A program made the position numbers and the translations under genes. The notes under the pieces were generated by a model. That model had not been told where the DNA came from. It saw only the letters and a list, made by a program, of their open reading frames with translations, and ran no database searches. Of a DNA stretch of 28,839 nt, positions 5,849-13,067 are shown piece by piece (the stretch's first letter is position 1; each line of letters starts with the position of its first letter). The DNA is from a virus: positions 1 through 28,839 of the IMG/VR virus record IMGVR_UViG_3300025929_000043, one strand, 5' to 3'.

Positions 5849-5855
5849 TGTTTCG

Positions 5856-5884
5856 CTCCTTTTTTCACTCGGGTTCAATCGAGT
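5856..5884 (-). promoter_or_regulatory. Stem-loop directly before Shine-Dalgarno, copy 3
   Basis: On the minus strand, ACTCG (5884-5880), loop ATTGAACC, CGAGT (5871-5867), then GAAAAAAGGAG before the ATG at 5848. It lies in the leader made from the promoter at 5901-5929. Same loop and A-run as copy 2. Confidence 0.75.
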
Positions 5885-5900
5885 TTCGGTTTTTGATCGT

Positions 5901-5929
5901 GTTAAAGTAATTATCGGGCAATGCGTCAA
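5901..5929 (-). promoter_or_regulatory. Sigma70-like promoter of the small-gene operon
   Basis: On the minus strand, TTGACG (5929-5924) and TTTAAC (5906-5901) are separated by 17 bp: five and four consensus matches. The predicted start near 5894 gives a leader of about 45 bases holding stem-loop copy 3 and the ribosome site of the membrane-protein gene. Confidence 0.55.
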
Positions 5930-5938
5930 AAAACTCAA

Positions 5939-5960
5939 GTAAAATAAAAAACTATTTTAC
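5939..5960. repeat. Perfect AT-rich inverted repeat in the divergent intergenic region
   Basis: GTAAAATA (5939-5946) and TATTTTAC (5953-5960) are exact inverted copies with a 6-base spacer. It lies between the minus-strand promoter and the small terminase gene, a typical operator position for a dimeric regulator. It could also be chance in AT-rich DNA. Confidence 0.5.
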
Positions 5961-6002
5961 AAACGCTTGTAGTGATTGAATAAAAATGTTGTTTTAAAAT
6001 CA

Positions 6003-6530
6003 ATGGAAGATAAAAAACAAGTCTGGAATAAAAAGATCACTGCAGAAGTAGAAGATAAAATAATCGAACTACTTAAATCAGGTAAAAACATCACTCAAAC
6101 CTCAAAAATAATAGGCGTTCACCCCTCTACAATATGGAGTCATAAAGAAACATACCCTTTGTTCGCGACAAAATTCACAAGTGCGCGCATTGCAGGAGTA
6201 GAAATTTTGGTCGACGAGCTTCAAGACGTTGCTGATAACTATTCAGACCCACAAAAAGGAAGATTAAAATCTGACAACTTGAAATTCATTATTCAACACC
6301 GAGATCCGGCCAACTGGAGTGATAAGATTCAGCTAGATATAAATCAAAATATCGATATCAGAGGCGCATTGGATGAGGCAAAAAACAGAATTCGCGATAT
6401 CATACAAATACCATCGGCGCAACTAGTTGAATCAACAACAACAAAATTGATCGGCGCTACAGGTTGCCAACCTGATGACCAACAAAAAAATGCCCCGACT
6501 TTGGTGAGCATTGACGATTTGCTAAAATAA
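6003..6530 (+). CDS. Terminase small subunit
   Basis: 175 residues from ATG 6003; a TTG at 5976 would add nine. Neither start has a good ribosome site. Residues about 10-50 hold a helix-turn-helix (ITQTSKIIGVHPSTIWSHK), the DNA-recognition part of small terminases. A long helical region follows (SARIAGVEILVDELQDVADNY), as in the oligomerisation domain, then LKFIIQHRDPANWSDK, a phrase common in TerS proteins. It should bind the packaging site and regulate the large terminase, found 670 bp downstream after one small gene. It is the first gene of the plus-strand structural block. The C-terminal 50 residues are polar and low in complexity. Confidence 0.85.
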   Translation: MEDKKQVWNKKITAEVEDKIIELLKSGKNITQTSKIIGVHPSTIWSHKETYPLFATKFTSARIAGVEILVDELQDVADNYSDPQKGRLKSDNLKFIIQHRDPANWSDKIQLDINQNIDIRGALDEAKNRIRDIIQIPSAQLVESTTTKLIGATGCQPDDQQKNAPTLVSIDDLLK

Positions 6531-6556
6531 ACAAAGGCATTCCTAAAAAGACCGGC

Positions 6557-6577
6557 CCGGGGTGGCGGTACCCCCGG
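6557..6577. other. GC-rich hairpin in an otherwise AT-rich gap
   Basis: CCGGGG (6557-6562) pairs with CCCCGG (6572-6577) around a loop containing GGCGGTAC. The sequence CGGTACC recurs at about 6604. No U-run follows on the plus strand, so it is a poor terminator. Its place between the terminase genes makes a packaging-related site conceivable, without further evidence. Confidence 0.4.
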
Positions 6578-6621
6578 AAATAAAACTTCTGCCCATTATT
6601 AGCGGTACCTTTGCAAACAGG

Positions 6622-6730
6622 AATTTTATTTTTTTAAATTAATTAATTTAGTTAACGCAGTATTTAATCTTAATTAATTAAAATTAGTTTTTATTGTTTT
6701 TAATTTTTAAATTAATTCGTTTTTAAATTG
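6622..6730. other. AT-rich island with TTAATTAA-type repeats
   Basis: About 110 bp made almost only of A and T, with several overlapping AATTAATT and TTTTTAAATTAATT stretches. Nothing codes here. The gap 6531-6940 holds, in order, the GC-rich hairpin, this island, and one doubtful 27-codon frame. Such islands can melt easily (origin) or strengthen promoters; which applies cannot be told. Confidence 0.5.
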
Positions 6731-6776
6731 CTAGTTTGTGCTTCCACCAATCCAAATCCCTTGCTACCGATTAAAT

Positions 6777-6860
6777 ATGGCGGAATTTTTGTTTAGAACT
6801 AACCCCATGATTATTGTTTATGCCATCACGCTTGTTTTGGTTTTTTTGGTTAAAGTGTGA
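6777..6860 (+). CDS. Doubtful 27-residue membrane peptide
   Basis: ATG 6777 opens a frame with the hydrophobic stretch PMIIVYAITLVLVFLVKV at its C-terminus, which would make one membrane segment. No ribosome site precedes it, and T-rich DNA often encodes hydrophobic peptides by chance. Listed because it is the only possible gene in this gap. Confidence 0.2.
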   Translation: MAEFLFRTNPMIIVYAITLVLVFLVKV

Positions 6861-6940
6861 AGTGGTTCATAAATTTTATTTTTGCTCTTTTAACTTGGAC
6901 TTTAATTATTTGGTTAATCAAACGATAAAGGGGAATGAAG

Positions 6941-7195
6941 ATGAATGTGTTTTCACTGCTTGGCCACTTAGGAATGTTGATCCATATGGGAAAAGACATT
7001 AACGGTATAGTTCAAAACTTGGTTCAGAAAAAAGAATCAATGCCTTCATCTGCGGAGTTCCACCTACTCATCGATGACGCTATTGAATTTTTGCAAAGCG
7101 GACTTTTAAATCTTCCAGCTGATGTGCAAAAAAACATGATAGTGGCTTTGCAAACTGCAGAAGCTCAAATCTGGCCCGTAGCTCCAGCCGTATAA
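6941..7195 (+). CDS. Small unknown protein beside the large terminase
   Basis: 84 residues from ATG 6941. I prefer this to ATG 6935 because AAAGGGG (6927-6933) is seven bases before 6941 but only one base before 6935. The protein is mainly helical: a hydrophobic N-terminal helix (FSLLGHLGMLIHMG), a lysine-rich turn, a helix with LLIDDAIEFLQSGLLNL, and a proline-ended tail. It ends eight bases before the large terminase. No family recognised; a packaging accessory role is inferred only from position. Confidence 0.72.
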   Translation: MNVFSLLGHLGMLIHMGKDINGIVQNLVQKKESMPSSAEFHLLIDDAIEFLQSGLLNLPADVQKNMIVALQTAEAQIWPVAPAV

Positions 7196-7202
7196 ATTTT
7201 AC

Positions 7203-8741
7203 ATGGCCAATGACCAAAGGCCTTCAGCTGCCGATGAGCAGCGACTCATGGTTGAGTTGTGGGATCCGGCGCTAAAGGATAATTTATTAGCTTATGTCAT
7301 GTTTGTTTTTCCTTGGGGAAAGCGGGGAACACCTTTAGAAAATTTCAAAGGCCCAAGGGATTGGCAAAAAGAAGAGCTTAATAATATTTCCTACCACATC
7401 GCTGAAAATAAAAAATTAATTCTAAACGGTAAAATGCCAATTGTTTATAAATCAGCCACTGCATCTGGCCGAGGAGTTGGTAAATCGGCACTTGTCGGAA
7501 TGATTGTGAATTGGTTTTTAACGACAAGAATCGGTGCAACTATCATTGTGACTGCAAACACCGAGAGCCAGTTAAGAACAAAGACTTGGCCCGAGGTTGG
7601 TAAGTGGCACACGATGGCCATTAATTCCCACTGGTTTGATAAATCAGCACTTTCGTTAAAACCTTTTCCTTGGTTTGAGCAAGCGCTTAAAAAACAATTA
7701 AAAGTGGACACTGGTTATTACTATGCTCAAGCACAACTGTGGTCGGAGGAAAACCCGGATGCATTTGCAGGAGCCCATAATCAAAACGGCATGCTTCTTA
7801 TCTTTGATGAATCTTCTGGTATTCCTAGCCCTATATGGAAAGTATCAGAGGGCTTTTTCACAGAACCCATATTGGACCGCTACTGGTTTAATTTCTCTAA
7901 CCCTCGCCGTAACACTGGCGAATTTTTTGAGTGTTTTCATCGGTATCGAGATTATTGGAGAAGACGGAATTTAGATTCTCGGACCGTTGAAGGTACTGAT
8001 ATAAATTATTTAAACGAGCAAATACTCAGGCACGGAGAAGACTCTGATGAAGCACGCGTTGAAGTCAAAGGTGAATTCCCAAGACAAGGGGATAAGCAGT
8101 TTATCTCTAGAGAAATTATCACAAATGCTATCGACCGGCAGATTGAACCAGACGAACACGCAGCTCTTATCATGGGCGTCGACCCAGCCCGGTATGGTGA
8201 CGATTCAACTGTCATTCGATTTAGACAAGGCAGAAATGCAAGACTTATTGCGCCCATCGTGATGAAGGGTGCTGACAACATGGCGGTAGCTAATAAGTGT
8301 GCCGAGCTGATTCAAAAATATAATCCCGACGCCGTTTGTATTGATGCGGGAAATGGAACTGGGATTATAGATCGATTGCGAGAAATGAAATACAAGGTGT
8401 TTGAAGTTTGGTTTGGCGGAAAATCTGATGAGCAGGAATGGGCCAATAAAAGAACAGAGCTTTGGGATCGAATGCGAGATTGGCTTGGCGGAGGATGCAT
8501 CGATAAAGAGCAAGATCTCATCGATGACTTATCAGGACCTCAATATAAGTTCATGGGATCTTCAGATAAAATCATGCTTGAGACGAAAGAAGAGATGAAG
8601 CGTCGGGGATTTTCAAGTCCTGACCACGGAGATGCTTTGGCCTGTACGTTTGCCGTTAAGGTAGCAAGGCAGGACTTTAAAACCAGGCGCGGTGGAAGAT
8701 CTACCAGGGCTCGGGGCATGGACTTTGATCCATTAGAATAG
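7203..8741 (+). CDS. Terminase large subunit (packaging ATPase and nuclease)
   Basis: 512 residues, the full length of the family. ATPase domain: Walker A SGRGVGKS (88-95), Walker B LLIFDE (198-203), then a coupling-like motif FSNP (231-234). Nuclease domain of RNase H fold: D327 in GVDPARYGDDS, D381 in VCIDAGNGTG and D477 in PDHGDALA. It should drive DNA into the prohead through the portal and cut the concatemer, with the TerS encoded upstream. A basic tail (residues 492-505, RRGGRSTRAR) is typical. The ATG has a weak ribosome site, so coupling to the small upstream gene is likely. The mechanism of end cutting (cos or pac) is not visible. Confidence 0.96.
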   Translation: MANDQRPSAADEQRLMVELWDPALKDNLLAYVMFVFPWGKRGTPLENFKGPRDWQKEELNNISYHIAENKKLILNGKMPIVYKSATASGRGVGKSALVGMIVNWFLTTRIGATIIVTANTESQLRTKTWPEVGKWHTMAINSHWFDKSALSLKPFPWFEQALKKQLKVDTGYYYAQAQLWSEENPDAFAGAHNQNGMLLIFDESSGIPSPIWKVSEGFFTEPILDRYWFNFSNPRRNTGEFFECFHRYRDYWRRRNLDSRTVEGTDINYLNEQILRHGEDSDEARVEVKGEFPRQGDKQFISREIITNAIDRQIEPDEHAALIMGVDPARYGDDSTVIRFRQGRNARLIAPIVMKGADNMAVANKCAELIQKYNPDAVCIDAGNGTGIIDRLREMKYKVFEVWFGGKSDEQEWANKRTELWDRMRDWLGGGCIDKEQDLIDDLSGPQYKFMGSSDKIMLETKEEMKRRGFSSPDHGDALACTFAVKVARQDFKTRRGGRSTRARGMDFDPLE

Positions 8742-8793
8742 GTCTTGCCGCGATTAGAGTTTGGTGTGAATTTGAAAATAAGGGGTGAAATTT

Positions 8794-9012
8794 ATGGGTG
8801 GGGGTTCTTCTCAGCAATTGACTTTACCGGCGGCACCTGTAGCGCCGACTATTGATAATTCACAAGTAGCACTCGAAGCGGCTAGAAAGCAGCAAAAGGA
8901 AGCTAAAGGAGCTGCAGCCACTTTAATTTCTACACAGACAGTGGGCTCAAGTGGGTCTTCTATTTTGGCCCCAGGTTCTTCTCAAACTAAAAAATTAACG
9001 TTGGGTCAATGA
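8794..9012 (+). CDS. Small conserved phage protein between terminase and portal
   Basis: 72 residues. ATG 8794 is chosen because AGGGG ends eight bases before it; a GTG at 8785 falls inside that ribosome site. The N-terminus MGGGSSQ, an alanine/lysine-rich helix (about 28-43) and a C-terminus with TLISTQTVG...ILAPGSSQTKKLTLGQ match a common short-tailed-phage protein found at this position, whose tail usually reads TxLTGxxG...KTLLG. Function unknown; a structural or head-assembly role is likely from position. The stop overlaps the portal start by ATGA. Confidence 0.78.
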   Translation: MGGGSSQQLTLPAAPVAPTIDNSQVALEAARKQQKEAKGAAATLISTQTVGSSGSSILAPGSSQTKKLTLGQ

Positions 9013-10658
9013 TACAATCCAGAGCAGATCAAGAATTAGCAGCCTCGGTTATAAAAGAATTTAACCAAGCTGCAGCTTTACGTGGAAATTTTGAAACTCA
9101 CTGGCAAGAAATTGCGCAGAGAATGATCCCTAATGAGGTCGCATATTTTAATGCTTTTAATCAGCAGCGCAGCCAAGGGGAAAAAAGAACTCAGTTTGTT
9201 TTTGATTCAACAGCAGCAAACGCGCTTAAAAACTTTGCAGCCATCTTAGATTCCTTGCTCACACCTAGAAATGAAACTTGGCATCAGATCCAAGCTTCTG
9301 ATCCGTCTTTAAATAAAAGACGAGACGTGCAGCTTTGGATGGAAGAGGTTAACGGTTTACTATTTAAATATCGTTATGCCCCTAATGCTAACTTTGCCTC
9401 TCACAATCAAAAAAACTATAGAGCATTGGGAGCTTATGGAACAGGAACCCTATTTATAGACGAGTTAACTCGTGAAAAGGGTTTAAGATATCGCTACATT
9501 CATTTAGCTCAAATCTATTTCATGGAAAATCATCAAGGCTTGGTCGATAGGGCCTATAGATATTTCCCGATGACTGCTCGTCAAGCTTATCAAAAATGGG
9601 GTGATAATTGTGGTCCGGAGATTTGTGAAAAAGCAAAGTCAGCTCCAGACACTCAGCTTCAATTTATCCACTGTGTGAAACCCAGAGAAGATTTGGATGT
9701 CACTCGCTCTGACTACCGAGGCATGCGTTTTGTTTCATACTACATTTCGGTTCAAGGGCAGATATTACTTTCAGAAAATGGGTATAATACTTTCCCTTAT
9801 GCCATCTCAAGATACGAACAATTTGATAACGAAGTGTATGGAAGATCTCCAGCGATGGACGTCTTGCCAGCTGTTAAGACTTTAAACGAGCAGAAAAAAG
9901 CTCTGCTAAAACAAGCTCACCGAATTGTGGATCCAGTTTTACTTACTCACGATGACGGAGTGGCCGATGCTTTTGATTTCAGACCTGGCAGCATAAACGC
10001 TGGAGGCGTCTCAGCTCAAGGCCAACCCCTTGTCCACATGCTCCCCACCGGAAACATTCAAGCCGGTAAAGAGACAATGGATGACGAGCGAAAAATAATT
10101 AATGACGCATTCCTGGTTAATTTGTTTCAGATTTTAAATGAGACTCCAACTATGACGGCCACTGAAGTTATGGAAAGAGTTAAAGAGAAAAGTATTTTGC
10201 TTGCTCCAACTATCGGTCGCCAGCACTCAGAATATCTTGGTCCCATGATTGATCGAGAGCTCGATTTACTGGCCCGTCAAGGAATGCTACCTCCGATGCC
10301 AAGGGCGTTGATTGAAGCTCAAGGCCATTATAAAATGCAGTACTCATCTCCCATCACAAGATCTCAAAAAGCTGAAGAGGTCGCAGGTATGATGAGAACT
10401 TTGGAAAACACAATCAACATAGTCAATGCCACTCAAGACCCTTCACCACTTGATAATTTTAATTTTGATAAAATACTTCCAGAAGTGGCTACCATTCAAG
10501 GTGTTCCATACCACTGGATGAACAGCGTTGAAGATATAAAAAAGATCAGAGATCAAAGAGCACAAGACAAACAAGTTCAGCAGGCAACACAAGTGGCTCC
10601 AGGTGCAGCGGCTATGATTTCAGCGCAAGCGAAACAAACCGCTGCCAACAAACAATAA
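9009..10658 (+). CDS. Portal (head-tail connector) protein, T7 gp8-like
   Basis: 549 residues, close to T7 gp8 (536). The N-terminus (ADQELAASVIKEFNQAAALRGNFETHWQEIA), the DSTAANALKNFAAIL segment (about 68-82), LTPRNETWH and RALGAYGTGTLFIDE (about 140-154) are typical of the head-tail connector family. The C-terminus (from about 520) is rich in glutamine and alanine, as usual. It should form the dodecameric ring at the capsid vertex that serves as DNA channel and terminase dock. It overlaps the small preceding gene by four bases. Confidence 0.95.
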   Translation: MIQSRADQELAASVIKEFNQAAALRGNFETHWQEIAQRMIPNEVAYFNAFNQQRSQGEKRTQFVFDSTAANALKNFAAILDSLLTPRNETWHQIQASDPSLNKRRDVQLWMEEVNGLLFKYRYAPNANFASHNQKNYRALGAYGTGTLFIDELTREKGLRYRYIHLAQIYFMENHQGLVDRAYRYFPMTARQAYQKWGDNCGPEICEKAKSAPDTQLQFIHCVKPREDLDVTRSDYRGMRFVSYYISVQGQILLSENGYNTFPYAISRYEQFDNEVYGRSPAMDVLPAVKTLNEQKKALLKQAHRIVDPVLLTHDDGVADAFDFRPGSINAGGVSAQGQPLVHMLPTGNIQAGKETMDDERKIINDAFLVNLFQILNETPTMTATEVMERVKEKSILLAPTIGRQHSEYLGPMIDRELDLLARQGMLPPMPRALIEAQGHYKMQYSSPITRSQKAEEVAGMMRTLENTINIVNATQDPSPLDNFNFDKILPEVATIQGVPYHWMNSVEDIKKIRDQRAQDKQVQQATQVAPGAAAMISAQAKQTAANKQ

Positions 10659-10659
10659 T

Positions 10660-10680
10660 CGCATGATGCGGTTTTAATTC
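10660..10680 (+). terminator. Weak hairpin after the portal gene
   Basis: CGCA TGA TGCG (10660-10670) followed by GTTTTAATTC. The stem is only four to five pairs and the U-run is broken, so at most a leaky terminator. Confidence 0.25.
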
Positions 10681-10712
10681 TTTCAAGATGAAACTAAAAC
10701 TTTGAGGTCTTT

Positions 10713-10967
10713 ATTATAGAGGGTAGATCTAAATTACTAAGCTTGTTGTCGTTTAGAAAGCAGGCCTATCAGATTACTTTTAATAAAGAGAGCGTTCACG
10801 CTCAAAGAGTGATTAAGGATCTGGCCAAATTTTGTAGAGCCAATTCTACAACATTTCATCCGGATGCAAGAATGCATGCAGTTTTAGAAGGAAGACGAGA
10901 AACTTTTTTACGAATTCAACAGTTCATTCAGCTCACACCTGAAGAGCTTTTAAAAATATTAGAATAG
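10713..10967 (+). CDS. Bbp19-like phage protein, probable ATT (or ATA) start
   Basis: The core LAKFCRANSTTFHPDARMHAVLEGRRETFLRIQQFIQLTPEEL belongs to the Bbp19-like family found next to portal and scaffold genes of podoviruses (key residues FCR, HPD, EGRRE). Its function is unknown. The frame has no ATG; it opens after TAA at 10695. The usual call would be TTG 10743 (74 residues), whose only purine-rich site, GAGGG, lies 19 bases away. Instead GAGGT (10704-10708) stands four bases before ATT 10713 and seven before ATA 10716. That gives an 84-residue protein beginning with IEGRSKLLSLLSFRKQAY, nearer the usual family length. The start choice is my inference; the gene itself is well supported. 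Confidence 0.75.
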   Translation: MIEGRSKLLSLLSFRKQAYQITFNKESVHAQRVIKDLAKFCRANSTTFHPDARMHAVLEGRRETFLRIQQFIQLTPEELLKILE

Positions 10968-10977
10968 GGGAAAAGAT

Positions 10978-11865
10978 ATGGCAGACGTAGCAGCAGGCGG
11001 AACAACAATTCAATCAAGCGCAAGTGGCGCAACAGCAACAGTGGATCCGGCTTCACCAAGTCATGGAATGCCTGCAGCAGGAACAAGTACCGCCGCCGAT
11101 TGGACTGCATCTCTTCCGGATGCGCAAAAAGCGTATGTCAGTTCAAAAGGTTTTAAAGATCCTGCCATGGTTTTAGAATCTTATAAAAATTTAGAAACAT
11201 TAATGGGAGCTCCTAAAGATAGGCTTTTAAAATTGCCTGAGAAGTTTGATGCCCCAGAGATGGGTGAAGTTTATGATCGCTTGGGTCGGCCTAAAACTTC
11301 GGATGAGTACACGTTTGCAGCTCCGGAAGGAATGCAAGTTAATCAAGAGTTTTCAAAATTTGCTAAAGAGCTTTTTCATAAAGCTGGCCTTTCAAAAACC
11401 CAAGGCGAGCTTGTGGCTAATGAGTTTAATAAATACGCAAACGGAGATGCCGCTAAAAACCAACAAGCTCAAGCCCAACAATTGGCCACTGAGAAATCAG
11501 CACTTCAAAGAGAATGGGGAGCAGCTTTTGAAGATCAAACAAAGGCGTGTGGAAAAGCGGCTCAGACTTTTGGCCTAGGAAAAGAGGAGCTCACAAAACT
11601 TGAAAGTGCTTTGGGGTATTCAGCAACTATGAAGTTTTTGGCCCAAGTGGGATCAAAATTGGGAGAAGACTCTTTTGTAACTGGCGGTGAGTCTGGGTTC
11701 AAAGGGGCTCTGACTCCGGATGTGGCAAGGGGCCAGATTGCAGAACTAAAAGCCGATCAAGGTTGGGTCAGTAAATATCTAACCGGAGATAAAGAGGCAA
11801 GAAACCAGATGGAAAGATTGATGAGATATGCTCATCCAGAACCCGTTGATGGAATGCAATTTTAA
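10978..11865 (+). CDS. Capsid scaffold / assembly protein
   Basis: 295 residues directly before the major capsid gene. The N-terminus is alanine/threonine-rich and disordered (1-38). WTASLPDAQKAYVSSKGF and DPAMVLESYKNLETLMGAPKDRLLKLPE (about 65-75) are the usual scaffold-like pattern. A helical glutamine- and alanine-rich centre follows (about 130-180), and a basic C-terminus with NQMERLMRYAHPEP, as expected for a tail that contacts capsid protein. It should guide prohead shape and leave before packaging. ATG with GGGG ten bases upstream. Confidence 0.85.
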   Translation: MADVAAGGTTIQSSASGATATVDPASPSHGMPAAGTSTAADWTASLPDAQKAYVSSKGFKDPAMVLESYKNLETLMGAPKDRLLKLPEKFDAPEMGEVYDRLGRPKTSDEYTFAAPEGMQVNQEFSKFAKELFHKAGLSKTQGELVANEFNKYANGDAAKNQQAQAQQLATEKSALQREWGAAFEDQTKACGKAAQTFGLGKEELTKLESALGYSATMKFLAQVGSKLGEDSFVTGGESGFKGALTPDVARGQIAELKADQGWVSKYLTGDKEARNQMERLMRYAHPEPVDGMQF

Positions 11866-11883
11866 ATCTGGACTAAATATTTC

Positions 11884-11912
11884 TTGACGGTTTCCGAGTT
11901 AGTTGTTGGATT
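11884..11912 (+). promoter_or_regulatory. Sigma70-like promoter for the capsid gene
   Basis: TTGACG (11884-11889), 17-bp spacer, TGGATT (11907-11912), with TGT just before the -10 as an extended -10 element. The -35 is the same hexamer as in the small-gene operon promoter. Expected start is about 11919, just before the folded leader. A separate promoter would suit the high demand for capsid protein. Confidence 0.45.
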
Positions 11913-11918
11913 AGAAGT

Positions 11919-12113
11919 ATGGGAAAGCTTCCGGGAACCTCGAAAGAGGCCGGATGACAGTGGGAAAGACTGCGCCAATGCCTTCGGGTTTAAAGGAAGG
12001 TATGAAGTTGGTCCTGTGAGTTAGCGGATAAGGTTTCTAACGAAATCCCCGCTTGTCGATCAGATAAGCCCTTCGAAAACGATATCAACATTAACGTTTT
12101 TGGGAGGGACATC
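11919..12113 (+). ncRNA. Highly structured leader of the major capsid mRNA
   Basis: About 195 bases without a gene. Helices: TCCGG/CCGGA (11930-11934/11950-11954) enclosing CCTC-GAAA-GAGG (11938-11949), a long stem with a GNRA loop; CAGT/ACTG (11958/11969) with loop GGGAAAG; CCAA/TTGG (11975/12008) enclosing a seven-pair helix 11979-11985/11996-12002; a possible pseudoknot of GTTA/TAAC (12020/12038) with GCGG/CCGC (12024/12049); and AAAACG/CGTTTT (12076-12081/12095-12100) just before the ribosome site GGGAGGG. Several GAAA sequences sit in loop positions. It may control translation or stability of the capsid message, or be a separate small RNA. It fits no riboswitch or ribozyme signature I know. 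Confidence 0.6.
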
Positions 12114-13007
12114 ATGTCCGTAAATTTACCTACATTTTATGTGAATCAGTACGCTACAAACGTACAATTACTTCTTCAGCAAAAAGGATCTAAACTCCGT
12201 CCACACGTAATGTCTGGAAGCCATGTTGGTCAACAAGCATCTCCTGTGGATCAAATCGGTGCAGTTGTAATGCAGCCTGTGACCCAGCGCTTTGCGCCTA
12301 TTGGTCGCGTTGATGCATCCACTGATCGTCGATGGGTATTCCCCAGCGATTTTGATTTGCCACAAATGATTGATAGCTTCGACAAGCTTCGCTTGTTGAT
12401 TGACCCTCAATCTCATTATGTGACAAACGCCGTGCACGCAGCTGGCCGTCAATATGATGACTTACTTATCGCTGCTCAATCTGGAACCGCTAAAACAGGC
12501 GTTTCAGGAGCCACTTCAACAGTTCGATTGTCCGGTAACGATGTTGCCGTAAACTTTGCTTCAAGCTCAGACGTTGGTTTGACTGTTGCAAAAATCAGAG
12601 AAGGCAAACGCCTTTTGATGAAAAACCAAGTTGATCTTGAATCAGATGAAATTGTCTGCGTTGTAAATGCTCAATTGCATGACAACCTTTTAGCTGAAAC
12701 TCAAATCATCAGCATGGATTTTAACGACAAACCTGTTTTGGTTGACGGCATTGTGAAGAGATTTTTGGGAGTAAACTTTGTTTACTGCGAAAGATTGATT
12801 TTAGATGCAACAGACACGGACGCAACTCTTTGCCCCATGTTTGCTAAATCAGGAATGTATCTTGGAATTTGGAATGACATGGCCACTGACATCAGTCAGC
12901 GTAAAGATATTTCTGGACTTCCTTGGCAGACATATTTGTACATGACCGCAGGAGCTACAAGGCTTGAAGAGAAGAAAGTCGTAACCATTCTCACAGAGCA
13001 GTCATAA
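12114..13007 (+). CDS. Major capsid protein
   Basis: 297 residues. ATG with GGGAGGG six bases upstream, an unusually strong ribosome site. Position directly after the scaffold gene, the length, and a soluble mixed alpha/beta composition mark it as the capsid protein. Sequence features such as FYVNQYATNVQLLLQQKGSKLRP at the start, KIREGKRLLMKNQVD near the middle and the late SGMYLGIWNDMATDISQRKD match phage capsid proteins of the podovirus type (HK97 fold expected). It should form the icosahedral shell. It appears to have its own promoter and a folded leader, and a terminator-like hairpin follows. Confidence 0.92.
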   Translation: MSVNLPTFYVNQYATNVQLLLQQKGSKLRPHVMSGSHVGQQASPVDQIGAVVMQPVTQRFAPIGRVDASTDRRWVFPSDFDLPQMIDSFDKLRLLIDPQSHYVTNAVHAAGRQYDDLLIAAQSGTAKTGVSGATSTVRLSGNDVAVNFASSSDVGLTVAKIREGKRLLMKNQVDLESDEIVCVVNAQLHDNLLAETQIISMDFNDKPVLVDGIVKRFLGVNFVYCERLILDATDTDATLCPMFAKSGMYLGIWNDMATDISQRKDISGLPWQTYLYMTAGATRLEEKKVVTILTEQS

Positions 13008-13023
13008 TTAGAAACTTGTATTT

Positions 13024-13055
13024 GGTGGGGATTAATCTCCCCACCTTAATTTAAA
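13024..13055 (+). terminator. Intrinsic terminator after the capsid gene, probably leaky
   Basis: GGTGGGG (13024-13030) pairs with CCCCACC (13039-13045), extended by one A-T pair, loop TTAATC, then TTAATTT. Strong stem but short U-run. The downstream virion genes are closely spaced and have no visible promoter, so partial read-through is likely; this would give more capsid than accessory protein. Confidence 0.65.
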
Positions 13056-13067
13056 AGGAGAGTAACC

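Noticed and set aside
5654-5884. GGTTCAAT loops on the plus strand resembling tRNA T-arms
   Set aside because: Loop register and stems do not fit a T-arm, and no acceptor, D or anticodon stems surround them. They are better explained as minus-strand leader stem-loops.
11919-12113. Known riboswitch or self-cleaving ribozyme
   Set aside because: No match to the cobalamin, TPP, glycine, c-di-GMP, twister, HDV-like or hammerhead signatures I could compare by eye.
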